The notes under the pieces are model-generated. The model saw only the letters and a program-made list of their open reading frames with translations. It searched no databases and was not told the origin of the DNA. This document shows, in pieces, positions 51,701 to 63,330 of a stretch of DNA of 64,000 nucleotides. Positions within the stretch are counted from its first letter, which is position 1, and each line of letters starts with the position of its first letter. Position numbers and translations under genes: made by a program. This stretch comes from Mansonella perstans (taxonomy: Eukaryota; Nematoda; Chromadorea; Rhabditida; Onchocercidae), in assembly GCA_037074765.1 (NCBI GenBank), contig JBAMDO010000081.1, positions 169,985 through 233,984 of the forward strand. Direction: 5' to 3'.

Positions 51701-54700
51701 ACACCATATAAAAATTATTCAGTGTATTTGGAGATATTGTCTCCACCGAATTAATAGAATCAAGTACTGCGCCACAATTTGCAATTGTAATTTGTGTAGG
51801 ATTTCTATAAAAATTCAAGATTCTGATTTCATCTCATCAAACTATAGAATGTAATAGGAATTTAAACTGCTACCCACTAATCAATGATTTGGAAAGCATT
51901 ATTAAAATAATGACCTTAATCCAAACTTCACAATTTCTTCCATCTCTTTGGCTTGCGTTGCAGAAAATAAACCAGTCCGTCTCTGTTTGGGTAACGATTC
52001 CAGAATCTCAGTTAAGCTAAAATATACATATAATTAGTAAATGCGATTATACGGCTGTTTCCTTTACGTTACAACTGAAAATACATTACGAGTTTTAGCA
52101 TTAAGACAACCGGGTTTTTTGCTTACCTAGCTTTGAAACTTGAATCTACATATCGATCCGCTTCATCAATAACCAGTATTTCAAGAGCTTTTAAAGCTTT
52201 TTTGAAATCTGGATTAGATGATATTAATGACTGCAATTTTCCAGGAGTAGCTACTATTACTGCAGCGCTAAAAATCAAAATTTTTATGAAGAATAAATAA
52301 ATAATGTATAAACCATTTAGATATTTGAAAGCATGTCGCAAATACCAATAATGCCATCACCAGCAACTCTAATTTAGTTCTACTGCAAATTTTAGTAATG
52401 AAATTTAGGTTACAGTTTCGGGCTTTAATGATACAAGATTAATAGCTAAATGATATTTACAAATGACAGTGCAAACGATATTTACATAGTTTGAAGGAAG
52501 ATGAAAACGAAAAAAAACCTTAAACACTGGATTGCTTTTGAGTCGCACTTTTTTTTTTTCCCACCAATCAGCACACGCATGCTGAGGGAAAGCGCATCCG
52601 CAAATAAGTTACAAACTTCACCAACTTGTTTTGCTAATTCACGACTTGGAACAATTATCACGCCACCTATTTCATCCTCCGCCCAAATCTGCAATCCAAA
52701 TATCACATGTAAAACGTGATTTAATATGAAAAATAATTATCAATAACTTTATGACTTTAGAATGGTATTATAGATATTTGTGATTCTTCAAAAATTTCTC
52801 TGTATCAGCAAATTTATCAGTGATGTCTCATGTTTTCTAACATCAGACGAAACATCAGCAATATTTCACCCTCGTGCTATCAAGATACTGAACATCACAC
52901 ACCTTTTTTCTTTTCCATAAAATAGTGAACACTGGTAAAACATATGCGAGAGTTTTCCCAGAACCAGTTGGTGCTTGTACAATAACATCTTGGAACTTTA
53001 ACAAACGCTCTATCGCAAGTTGCTGAAACATATAAAAAACTTCACTTATTTGAAAAATTCAAACTTACCTTGGATATTAGATATCTTAGAAATGCCATTG
53101 CTTATCTTTTACCTGATATAACTTTCATAATCTTTTCAACCTTTTATCAAAACTGCAATTGATAAAAACCCTGCAGTACTACGATTTAAATATCACTTAT
53201 ACATACATACTGCCTTTGGTTGACATCCAGAAAAAAGATTGAATGGTTAGCTTTCTTTAGAATATTCAAGCACAGCCAATCTTGATTTACACCAATTTCA
53301 ATTTTCCTAATTTACCAATTTCTACAGATTTACAGTATCAAGACAAAAAAATATAAAGGATAGGTTTTCACATATGTGTTCATATTTCTCATAGTTTTTA
53401 TTTTTCTAAACCATCATTCCACAACAAAACGTCTATAAACTCTTTACTGGATCAAAAAATTGCTTTTAGATCAAATGAGACTAGCACTTTATGCAAAAAT
53501 ACTGACATAAAACAACAATCTGCTTTCACCAATCCAGCTGAAGTTCTGAAAATTTTGGAAATGCAAGGACATATGTTCTGACACGTCTTACTTTATCCAA
53601 TCTCGTATCAATTTTTTGAAAAATACAAAGATCAAAATGCTTTCTTTATTTCAGCAAGCACTTTGCTGAAATAAAAACTGCTTGCAACAACTTCACTACC
53701 TCAGAAAAGAAAACATTCATACGTCGAAGGATGATTCAAATTGTTATAAACGATTCTAAAAAAAAATCACCATTCAAACCCACCCATTCAAAGGATTTTT
53801 GACGAGAACACGCAGATTCGAAGCAAAGAAATGTAGAACAGAGTTGACCCATCAAACAAAATGGGATAAAAAAAAAATTATTATGATTAAACAACACAGT
53901 TGGTCAGCATCATATATAAATCACACATCATATATTCTCTTGATCTAAAAAGGAATTAGTTTAACAGTATTGCAATTTCAATATTTGAAATATGTACTTC
54001 TGACATCTCAAACAATTGCTATTTGACTCTGTCAGTTGAACAGAGTTCTATCTTGAATGATGAATGATGTAAACTCTGATCTTAGTGCTGATTAAATCGA
54101 AGACAACATGCTTCTTTTATTTCAATTATGAAGAGATCCCCGATTTTGGAATCGAAAGGAAATCAATAGTTATTTCGATTCCATGGAAAACGAAAAGGAT
54201 TCGCTGGCCGTGCATCACGCCATTCACGGTTTATATTTAGTGGATATTCGCGAATTCGTATACCAACCACTTTAGCCAGAAAGAAAGCAATAAAGAAGGA
54301 CGATATGACAACGATGAATGCAAACACATAGAATGTCTCCTAAACGATGATCAGTTAAATTTAATATGTTATTTCGCAAAAAGATGCAATCAAATTGCTC
54401 TAACGACACTGAATCATGTATATATTATGGATTTTAATCATGAAAAGCGGCATCTCTTATAAAAACTGACATATTTAAATATAAAACTAAATTCCAAAAA
54501 CTATCAGAAACTATCCTATTCAATATTAAAAGCTAAATAATGCAATAAAGCATGGTACAACCGATTTAAAAATAAATTTTGGAAACTTGTACAATTTGCT
54601 GTTTATAATACTCTAGGAAATTCAATTTGAAAGTCTTTCAACACAATATTACACAACACACGCATACTTAACACAACACAAGCTCACCTCATCAAATAGT

Positions 54701-55902
54701 TCATTGAAGGTTGGTATCATTTGATTGGCCGTATGAATTAATTCCAAAACCCATGACTTTTTGCCTTTACGTCCGCCCGATAAATAATAATCACCCCATC
54801 GATAATCACGATGTTCGCGCATCCTTCGGCACTCAAGTACTCATCAATCACTGAAGGACATATCTATTCTCACTTAGCTCAGAAGATCAGAAATCAGATT
54901 TGAAGCTTATTTCAAACAAGAGCTTACATGAAAATCTTACTAAATATCGAAAACTGAAATAAAAAAATAAACTTCTTTTTGTTGTTTCGAAAACTGAGTA
55001 CCTAAACCGATTAGAAACAAACAGTTTTGAAGGAAAAGTTGTCAAAAACAAAACGGATTCATGAATGCAAAAAACTGTAGTAAGGTCCAAATGTGCACAG
55101 TAAATCCCATACATAAAGAAAATATGTCAAGAAGTGCGCAAACCTTAATTCAAGATAAGTGTCATGTTTGCACGACAAATCCTTACAGAATTCAAATTTT
55201 CTACGGACTTTAATTTCGAAAAAAACTAATAAATTCCAATAATATTCTGCTGATCATGCTAAAATAATATGAAGTTTTAATAAAACATTTAGATGATTCA
55301 ATAAACATTTAAATGATTAATAGTGAAGCATATCAGTTGACTTGATCGTAATCAAACAAAACATTAAGCAAAAATTCTAACAGGTTAGGATTACCGGTTT
55401 ATTAAATCGTCTTACTCAATCTGTCAAATAATTTATCGATGACTGATATTTTTTATTCTTAACGGAGCGACCTCTATCAGTTTGTGTTTCTTAGAATGTA
55501 TCTCCGCTAAAATTTTAAGCAAATTTCCGAACATCGTTATCCCAATCCAATCTGTACCTACTGTTTCCTTTTATAACATATAATAAAATATGTTGAAAGT
55601 AGTTTGAAATATTGATGTCAGAAATAAAGAAGTAAATAATCCTCAAGGAATAACTTTATAACTGAATTTGATAACTGGATCGTAAAACTTGCGAATTTCA
55701 TTTCAAGATTACCAAATATCCATTTAATCGTATTATTGTTACAGATTACAGAAACTTACCAAATGAAATATTTAACTCGAAATCCAAAAGTTGCAATTAA
55801 TACCTGAACTGGTGTGAATTGTTTGAATGTGAGTTTCTCGGTAAATGTAGTCAGAATTTCATCAGGTAACAAAAGCCGTAACTTTTCATTAGCGTCTTGC
55901 AT
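48728..55902 (-). CDS. DDX55: DEAD-box RNA helicase DDX55 / SPB4
   Basis: ATP-dependent RNA helicase of large-subunit ribosome assembly in the nucleolus. Twelve exons, 579 residues (human 600), all in phase: 55804-55902, 52903-53022, 52519-52688, 52127-52267, 51915-52016, 51705-51804, 51135-51323, 50817-50935, 50020-50229, 49582-49670, 49253-49461, 48728-48919. Helicase motifs in order: Q-motif region FKQFTPVQ, Walker [46 protein letters not shown] and [10 protein letters not shown]. The DDX55-specific C-terminus follows: [20 protein letters not shown] and [13 protein letters not shown], then a basic tail ending [17 protein letters not shown]. Intron 1 is 2.8 kb and carries another gene. The intron after exon 7 appears to start with GC (CAG|GCATAG), because reading on to a GT would add residues absent from the family and break the alignment. 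An 11-A run lies in exon 3 (Lys-rich). Confidence 0.95.
54163..54822 (-). CDS. Small single-pass membrane protein nested in DDX55 intron 1
   Basis: Two exons, 54688-54822 and 54163-54339, joined in phase with a GTGAGC donor and a TTTAG acceptor, give 103 residues. The start [20 protein letters not shown] is preceded in frame by a stop 18 bases upstream. One clear membrane helix, about residues 48-68 ([20 protein letters not shown]), follows a polar N-terminal domain and is followed by a basic, Trp/Pro/Asn-rich tail ([20 protein letters not shown]). I do not recognise the family; it resembles the many small integral membrane proteins in size and plan only. It lies on the same strand as its host and wholly within the intron at 53023-55803. 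The DDX55 protein alignment runs continuously across that intron, so these are not DDX55 exons. It may have its own promoter within the intron. Confidence 0.75.
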
Positions 55903-56667
55903 CGAAAGTGTTCTTTAAAAATATTCCAAGTAAGGTCAGTATTTGAATATTTGGAACAAAACTGAAAAATATGTGCAGATATTAAATTCAACATCACAGT
56001 TTTGGTCCAAAATCAAATGAATTTTTGAACTGTAGGTATATGAAGCTAAATGTTGATAAAAATAATTTAAAACTTTAAAAACTCTTGAACTTTCTAACAT
56101 AATATTTATTGGTAGCTAAAGAATCTTAATCAGATAAAGTTTAATTATCTGCTATATATTCCTTAAGAACAAGTCAAAAAAGCCCATTAGGCCTTAAATT
56201 AAGCCATCCTTAGGCCGATAACTTTAAATTAAGTCCACCCTATGGTAAATTTTGACGGACCATCAGCCGTTCACATATCTCAATTGAAGATGTTTTTGAA
56301 ATATTTTCGTCCCAGACACAGCTGCATTATGAAATGTGAAATTTAAAGAATGCATTTAGACATATCAGTCTTGACTGCTATTGAATTTGCGAGGATGTGA
56401 CGTAATAGCGTGCGTGTGATTGCAACGCATGGTATAAGAATACACGTAACAGAAGGACCATATCATACCGTGACCTTTGCTATTAGAAATTTAAATGAAA
56501 AAAAATTTCGAATTTCTGTTCTTATCGAAATGATACGGACGGCTGTTTGCGTGTAAATGAAAAGTTTGAGGAATATGTGAATTATTTAACAATATCAAAG
56601 CTTAAGAATTAGGTTAAAAAAAGATAGAATTAGGTTACAAAAATGTTGAAGAGCATGAAGGCAATCT
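55903..56667. other. Upstream of DDX55, nothing recognised
   Basis: Presumed promoter and 5' UTR of DDX55. No convincing exon on either strand. Confidence 0.5.
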
Positions 56668-56780
56668 CAACGCAACTCAACTCAACGCAACTCAACTCAA
56701 CGCAACTCAACTCAACGCAACTCAACTCAACGCAACTCAATTCGACACAACTCAGCTCAACTATACTCAACTCAACTATA
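56668..56780. repeat. Minisatellite of 15-bp units (CTCAACTCAACGCAA)
   Basis: About seven units of CTCAACTCAACGCAA and derived forms (CTCAACTATA). It is open in several frames, which creates artificial ORFs on both strands. Confidence 0.95.
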
Positions 56781-57125
56781 CTTAATCCGACATCACATGG
56801 TCGACAGAATAACAACAATCCCTGGTCTAAACGTTGGATAATATTGGCTAACAATCGACCTCTCACAAAAAAAATTCACGGCAGTCTAATAAACGTTAAT
56901 TAGTGCTTTAATATTTAGGCGAAACATGCAACGCATTAATACTTCTTTCAAATAACAGATATTACGTGAAAACAATTGAATAACTTCGAAGATTGCTCGT
57001 TCATTCCGATATCGTTTTGCTTGCATTCAGGATACGGTAATAATGCTAGAGTTTTTAAATTTCAAGCATATTTTTTGCTCAAAGCGACGATAAATTTTAC
57101 ACTTACGATACATTATTGTTGTAGG

Positions 57126-57187
57126 ACGTAATGCTACTGATGAAGAGTTGAAGAGCTTGATTGGACGATTACGCACGTTAATATCCG
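57126..57187 (+). other. Possible orphan exon
   Basis: A short open stretch bounded by TTGTAG on the left and GTAAGC on the right reads RNATDEELKSLIGRLRTLIS, a helical charged peptide unlike the surrounding AT-rich sequence. No partner exon was found up- or downstream, and I do not recognise the protein. It may be a stray exon left by the rearrangements in this region, or chance. Confidence 0.25.
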
Positions 57188-57684
57188 TAAGCAAACAATA
57201 ATTTCATATGAAATTATCCAACCTAATGAAGTATTGAGACACCAGGCTTGTTTAAATTTTAGTATGGTTTATTTTATTTGATGATATTTAGATTATTATT
57301 CTGAAATTTTGGCCAGGCATTATTATGAATCCTGTCAACCTTTTTTGTATTCCATTATCAAATCTTATTGTTAAAGCTGTACAGTTCTGATAAAATTTTA
57401 GTTAATGGTATGAAATTGCATACCATGCATTTGTAAATTAAATTGCTATAAATTTGTATACTGTATGTGTATATGTACTTATATTGATAAAAAGAACAAA
57501 CTAATATTGCAAGGATTTTTGCAATTTTAATTTGACTTCATAATTATAAATCAAAAACTTCAGAAAACTTTACGAAATGGAAGTGTAATAACGGAAACGT
57601 TACAAAAAACCGAAAGCTTCAGAAGTGTTTCAGTGCAAATGCTGTGAAGAATACGGAGCCTTTACGTAAGGCTTAAAGGTTTTT

Positions 57685-57979
57685 ACAGTTTATTTCATCA
57701 CATAGTGGAATAACAAATGCTTACACAGCTACTGATCACACAAATTATAGAAGTAAAAGCTATTGATTCGAAATTTTTCAATAGTCTTTTTAACGATCAG
57801 TGGCGCATGTTGCAAGTGGAACGATCATTATCAAAGCCTTCGCATGATTATGGCAAATTTGGTACTGGCAATCAAACAACACTTATGATTGAAGCGATGA
57901 AAACTGGAAATGAACCGCGTAAAGCCTTGCTAGAATTTCATAAAAAATATTACTCATCGAACATAATGTCGCTAATTTA
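57685..57979 (+). pseudogene. IDE: Insulin-degrading-enzyme fragment, copy 1 (internally deleted)
   Basis: Intronless piece of the N-terminal M16 metallopeptidase domain. It begins at the codons for [20 protein letters not shown], matching copy 2 at 63077, then loses about 100 bases relative to that copy. The deletion shifts the frame, which resumes as EVKAIDSKFFNSLFNDQWRM, then KPSHDYGKFGTGNQTTLM, and ends LLEFHKKYYSSNIMSLI with a stop. These correspond to IDE EVNAVDSEH, FSKFGTGN and LLKFHSAYYSSNLM. The zinc-binding HxxEH part and everything after about a quarter of the enzyme are missing. It cannot encode a working peptidase. It sits directly upstream of the antisense RRM exon copy at 58010-58117. 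Confidence 0.85.
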
Positions 57980-58009
57980 GCACGCTTCACTAAACCCGCT
58001 TCACTGAAC

Positions 58010-58117
58010 TCCAGGGAGATTTTGTAAAAGTCGACTTATCGTTTTCTTATTACTATCTGCATACTTCACCATCAGCGGCGAATTGCAACACGGAATGATT
58101 TTCTTCCCATTCATTTC
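58010..58117 (-). pseudogene. RRM-protein exon fragment, copy 1
   Basis: On the minus strand, TTTTTTTACAG is followed by codons for EMNGKKIIPCCNSPLMVKYA and DSNKKTISRLLQNLPGVQ. This is the C-terminal edge of an RNA-recognition motif (last strand PLMVKYAD, as in RBMS- or CELF-type proteins, where it reads PLLVKFAD or PLVVKFAD). No other exon of such a gene is visible here. A nearly identical copy lies at 63331-63434. Confidence 0.6.
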
Positions 58118-58327
58118 CTGTAAAAAAATCATTTTACAAAAACATTCCAACATGAACTGAATCAATTGAAAACTAATTGATCACTTAACAGTTGAGTAAT
58201 TACTTTTTGATCATTTCTGCACATATTTGTTCTTATCCATTGGAGAGATCCCGACATTTCTACCCTCATCCTTCAATACCCTTGTGTTGATTGTTGAGCC
58301 ATTACTTTCCAGCAATTTTTGTAAATC

Positions 58328-58725
58328 TCTTTCTGGCTAATCTGGTTAATCTCCTGGCTAGTCTCCCAAGTACAAATTTGCTGGCTGGCTAGTCTCCTAA
58401 GTACAAATTTGCTGGATCTTGTCCCTCCTGCTGAAAGAGGCTGTATTTTGGTTGTTGGGATTCAGGCTGTATTTTGGTTGTTGGATACAAATTTGCTAGC
58501 TCTTGCTGTATTTTGGTTGTTGGGATTCAGGCTGTATTTTGGTTGTTGGATACAAATTTGCTAGCTCTTGCTGTATTTTGGTTGTTGGGATTCAGGCTGT
58601 ATTTTGGTTGTTGGGTACAAATTTGCTAGCTCTTGCTGTATTTTGGTTGTTGGGATTCAGCGCCTGCTGGATATGTTACTGTTATCGAAACAGGCTGTAT
58701 TTTGGTTGTTTGGACTCAGCCCTGC
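58328..58725 (+). repeat. Composite minisatellite, copy 1
   Basis: First a 31-bp motif (ACAAATTTGCTGGCTGGCTA, GTCTCC.AAGT), about two units at 58370-58410. Then a unit of about 65 bp, GGCTGTATTTTGGTTGTTGG plus ATACAAATTTGCTAGCTCTT, about four times at 58438-58725. The same two modules follow the second IDE copy. Confidence 0.92.
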
Positions 58726-58740
58726 AATGAAAATTAGCCC

Positions 58741-61020
58741 ATTATGCAATGAAAAACGTTTCTCACGGCAACGTTAAAATGTCATTCTCCCGAAATAGCT
58801 GCTGTAAAGGCTTTTAAAACATTGGCAAATTACAGATACAACAAATAAAAAACAAAAACGACCAGAATAATTCTTTCTCCTCTGTCCCTCTCGTCCAATT
58901 CTCTCTCTCTCTCTCTCTCTCGTTTCACCATATCTTTACCTACTCCTTCTCTGGACAATAAACTGTCGTCCCAAATTTTTGAGAAAAATAAAGAAATTGA
59001 ACTTATGATTCTCATTTACTCAAGAGTCTATGATGAGAAACAACCAAAATTTATTCATGATTTAATTGAGCGGTTTATCTTTTTTGTACCAGATCAGGGA
59101 GCGTTGTATTGGGTTGAATTGATTGTGGTTTGGATAAAGTTTGTGTGATTGGATTGAGTTGCCGGAACACTCAAACTTGAGTAATTAAACCTTTAGTAGA
59201 ATAATTGGATAAGGACATAAGTGAGTAAGTAAGTAAATGAGAAAACCAATGAATGTGCGGTTGTAAAATCGACAGTCTATATATAGTCGTAGAAAAGGCG
59301 GGATTAAAAGCTTAATACAAAGATCATAAAGTCAAAGTGATAAAAGCGGGAATTAATTATGATTGACAATAGATGATTTACAACAGCGGCATCTTCGAAG
59401 CGATACCAAAGTACTTATCAGAATAAATAAACAAAGATGTTATTGGTGGAAAGATTGACAGTTTATAGTGGTGAAGAGGGGGAATTAATTGCTTAAAACA
59501 ATGACCCTTTGTATGGTAGTATAGCACAGTAGCTGCTGCTTTGTTAGCTTACTGTAAAAAAGAGGATTGACAGTAATACAAATCCTTTGGTGTAGTAGAT
59601 AAATACCTTAAGTTGCTGCTAATAAAGCATTTTCCTTGTATGAATAGAAAGGATGTGAATTTACATGATAACAAAGAACATGGAAATAAATCTAAGAATG
59701 TAACTTTAGTTGAATGCTTCACAATGTTATTAACGTTTATTTACATTTTAATTTATTGAGTTATTGGAAGTTTCGCGTTATGAAATTCGCGATCATTATC
59801 ATCACATTTCCTCCTTTCCTATACAGCTTTTATATCACAAAGGTTTTTCTATTATTTTTTCACTATTTTTTATTTACTACCTTATGCTTTCTTGTGTGAA
59901 GAAATTGGTCGGTTCAGGCGGATTAGCGAGTAGAACAAATGGAGATAGAAGTCCCAATATCATAAATGAAATGCTTTAAAATAGCTTATTTTTTTTGCTA
60001 GACAAGCTTATTTTGCGGTGTTCGTTAATTGAAAGCTCAATTAACAAGGATGCTTTTCACAAAATTTAACGTTCAATATTTTGCCAGTTTCACATGTAAA
60101 AAACACGTGCTCTAGTATTACAAATAAATGTGAAACTGTACGAAAGAACCAGGTTGCTTCAAATTTCGTCAGTTTTCATAGAAACCATCTTCATGACGCG
60201 CAACAATTACGAAAATTAGCTAGCTCGAATCCTTGCGAACGCATTCTACCTTGTTTAGAAACTTTGCTTCCACATCGAAAAATCCGACATCCCGAAGTAT
60301 TCATTCGACTGCATGTATCCAAAACTTCTTCCTAATCAGTGGAAATGTAACAGATCACATCTAATTTTTTAATAGCGTTAAAAGTAACAGATATCGCCCT
60401 TCTCAACCTAAATAGTCTTCCTACAATTAATTCGGGAATGCAGTTCTTCATTACTTCGCTACGCATCAAAATTTTTTAACAAAATTTGTGAATCCGCTCG
60501 CAGTTTCTCGTCTACCTCTCAACACTTATAATTGCAAAAATATGTTATTTGCAACTTTTTTATTCAGGTTTTGTGTCATTCCGAAACTTGCTCTGATCTC
60601 CACTTTAATCCTTCTTATTCTTTAGTTTCTGTAACTATTGCAATATAGTATCAATATTTCTATATATATATATATAGATAGATAGATAGATAGATATTAC
60701 ACTGTGGCACTGCAATATTTGTGCTACACTGTAATATAATTAATACCATTACAATAACTTATACCTTTACGTGTGACGAAAAGTCTGAGAAGGCTTGTTC
60801 CAATGATTTCTACTATGATCGAAATCTTAACGTTTCCATTTCCTCACATTATTTTAAAAGAATCTGTTGTATAAACAATATTTTTTATTAAAAAAAACAG
60901 AAAATTTTCTTTTGATAAATTTATAACAAACTGAACAAATTATATCTTCAACAATGAAAACTCTCGCAAAAATAGCTTTCTATCCAATCAGAAATGGGTC
61001 AAATAGTTTGTGTTAGGAGT
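58741..61020. other. Intergenic, no supported gene
   Basis: Contains a CT run at 58900-58921, a GATA/TA microsatellite at about 60661-60694, and several AT-rich ORFs of 60-85 codons with no family similarity. Nothing else was recognised. Confidence 0.5.
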
Positions 61021-61714
61021 TCATCCATACAAAAGACCAGTCAGTGACAATGGCACTATCTCACCGTTGGGTTGTGGATCAGCTCCATGGCGAAATCCTA
61101 TAAGTTTGTGATTAATGAAGTCGTTCTCACTTTTAAAAGACAAAAGCTACTCAACTTCACGCCATTATCATTTTAAATTAGCAAAGTTTGATATAAAAAT
61201 CCAAATGTTTTTTTAAATAAAAACTTGTTCCAATTTCGTTTGTACGTATCACTAGGTTATCCTATACTGATATTATCCACGCAAATTTCATTTTCTAAAT
61301 TGCTTAAATAAAATTTCTCAAAAATCAAAATTTCAAAAAATTTACCTAGATATACAATGAAAGGAACACTTCCCCACTGCACAAATATCCGAAAAATGTT
61401 GGCTGTTTGTCGTACCAAATTCTGTTAGAATAGAGTTCATTGTGAAATTCAAAACAATCAAAATCATCCATAAATGGTAGAAAATGAGCAGAAAAGGAAT
61501 GAACAGAACACTTTGAATCATTTTTAGGAGGATAAAAGCTGCCGACATGAGCTAGATCTGTTGTTTGCGAAAAGTAAATGAATTAAGTTCACTTTATAGG
61601 TTGATGTCGAATCAAAAAGCAACAGCATAATCATATGCTAAAATTAATTGCAGTCACATACATTTTTCCAGTGATGGCCCCTTTCTGCTCTTTATTTCCA
61701 GCAATCTTTTCCAT
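61021..61714 (-). CDS. tomm-7: Mitochondrial import receptor subunit TOM7
   Basis: Small tail-type subunit of the TOM complex in the outer mitochondrial membrane, which modulates assembly of the import channel. Exons 2 (61346-61421) and 3 (61021-61097) join in phase to read FVQWGSVPFIVYLGFRHGAD then PQPNGEIVPLSLTGLLYG and a stop. This matches the family core (human IRWGFIPLVIYLGFKRGADP and LSLLWG at the C-terminus), with the membrane helix in the first part. Exon 1 is less sure: 61658-61714, MEKIAGNKEQKGAITGKMY, using donor GTGACT in phase 0, giving 69-70 residues (human 55). The gene is easily missed because the longest ORF over exon 2 (61342-61548) is in a different frame. It lies between two direct copies of the IDE/RRM duplication. 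Confidence 0.75.
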
Positions 61715-62726
61715 TAAAAAGAAGTATAGGCGAAATTTGTTATATTCTGAAATAATAACACGTTATATTGGAACCATAAAATGAGACTTTACTAGTATAT
61801 CTTTTTCATTTTCCATCTTTAGTCAATATTCCATTAAAATAATGAACCACTGGAAAATAAAGCTCGGCTTATCTTTGAATATTATCGATTATTTGTGTTT
61901 CTATCTATTCTCGGAAATCATGAATTATAAATTAATTGAAATTTTTAATCAGCGAAAATTGAAACAGGAATTTGTCATGTATTTCTGATATTTCTTTGTC
62001 ATACATTACTTTAAAAAATTTATTTCCATTACAAAATGTTGCCAAGAGATGATTTAAAAAGACCGATTAAAGTCTTATTTTGATTCAAGGGCGATTCATC
62101 ATTTTTTGTATGAATACTCATAGAGCATGAAGTTTAATGAACTGAAATAAATAAACTAAATTATGACTATATAGCCTCTTGAACTTCTATTAATGGCATC
62201 CTAGAGTGGTAGATATATTTTCCAATTCTTTTTCAAGTTCTGGATAATTTTTAAAAGATTTAAGTTATGCATAGATTTTCAGAAATTATTTTCGTTTATT
62301 GGACTTTCCTAGAATTGATCAATATGTAGCTTGGTTGAACTCAAAAAGATACCACTGGCGTGGTGAGCATATGCGAGTTCCATCATTGCGACCTCACTTT
62401 TTGCTACAATTATTGTTGGTGAACTAAACATTATTCAAATGGGTTCACGATCCTTGTTGTTGTCCATACATCATTCAGCAATATTTATGAAAAATATTTC
62501 CACAATCATTTTTCAGGTGAAAACAATTTTTTCAGTTCTTAGGCTTAGTTTTTTTTAGGCTTTTTTCACTTATTTTAAAATTTATTCGTTGAATTATACG
62601 TTTGCTGTGGTTCAAATTCAAAAGCGTGCGGACGCTTTTAAAAACAAACAACGACAAATGTTGATCATTCAAACAACGTGGTACAATATTTCGCCATGAT
62701 TATGAACGGCATCCGAACGATCATCA
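61715..62726. other. Intergenic, nothing recognised
   Basis: AT-rich sequence between the TOM7 start and IDE copy 2. It should include the TOM7 promoter. No supported exon. Confidence 0.5.
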
Positions 62727-63262
62727 TTGGGTGATTTATCTTCTAAATCATCAACACGGACTTTGCATTTCTTGCCTACCCGCTCCATAATACTATCAAT
62801 GTCTCCTTCAATAACTTCACAAGCTGATGTGATTGCACAACGATATAATAATATCATTAAATCAAAGGAGAATAAACGAGAATACCGAAGATTGGGGTTG
62901 GCAAATGGTTTTTGAGTTCTTTTGATTTCAGATCCGAAAACAGATAAAAACGCTGCATCAATGGACGTTAATGTAGGTCACTTAATGGATCCATGGAATT
63001 TGCCTGGATTAGCATGTTTTTGCGAGCATATGCTTTTCTTAGGTACTGATAAATATCCATCAGAGAATGAGTATAGTAAATTTATTTCATCACATGGTGG
63101 AACAACAAATGCTTACACAGCTACTGATCACACAAATTATCACTTTGATATAGCTCCTGGACATCTACATGATGCTCTAGATAGATTCGCACAATTTTTT
63201 CTGAGTCCACAGTTTACGGGAAGTGCAACCGAACACGAAGTAAAAGTTATTACAGGATGCTA
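62727..63262 (+). pseudogene. IDE: Insulin-degrading-enzyme fragment, copy 2 (stop codon, zinc ligand lost)
   Basis: Intronless N-terminal portion of an M16 metallopeptidase. From ATG at 62727 (or 62799) it reads ...IIKSKENKREYRRLGLANG, matching IDE KSPEDKREYRGLELANG, then meets an in-frame TGA at 62913-62915 exactly where IDE continues with VLLISDP, and the frame goes on: [76 protein letters not shown]. After that similarity ends and a stop follows. The catalytic zinc motif is CFCEH rather than HFCEH, so the first zinc-binding His is replaced. With a stop, a lost ligand and about 85% of the protein missing, it is a pseudogene. The antisense ORF at 62669-62857 is probably a shadow of it. Confidence 0.88.
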
Positions 63263-63330
63263 TCAGTGAGGATAGCATACAATGCGTATTTTGCTGGCCT
63301 AGAAGCATCCTCTTGCTAATGCACATTCCA

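Noticed and set aside
56630..56903. Overlapping ORFs on both strands over the CTCAA repeat
   Set aside because: The 15-bp unit is a multiple of three and lacks stops in several frames; a repeat artefact.
58438..58730. Two ORFs of 69-75 codons rich in Cys-Ile-Leu-Val
   Set aside because: Translations of the 65-bp tandem repeat in two frames; no sign of a gene.
59714..59979. Hydrophobic overlapping ORFs
   Set aside because: T-rich sequence giving Phe/Leu/Ile runs by composition; no supporting signal.
60081..60335. 84-codon plus-strand ORF with several Cys residues
   Set aside because: Begins at TTG rather than ATG, has no family similarity or splice context, and the antisense frames look no worse.
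61342..61548. 68-codon minus-strand ORF with a hydrophobic start and Cys-rich end
   Set aside because: A different frame of the same strand gives TOM7 when spliced; this ORF is out of frame with it.
62669..62857. Acidic 62-codon minus-strand ORF
   Set aside because: Looks protein-like, but the opposite strand continues in frame into the IDE N-terminus, which is the better explanation.
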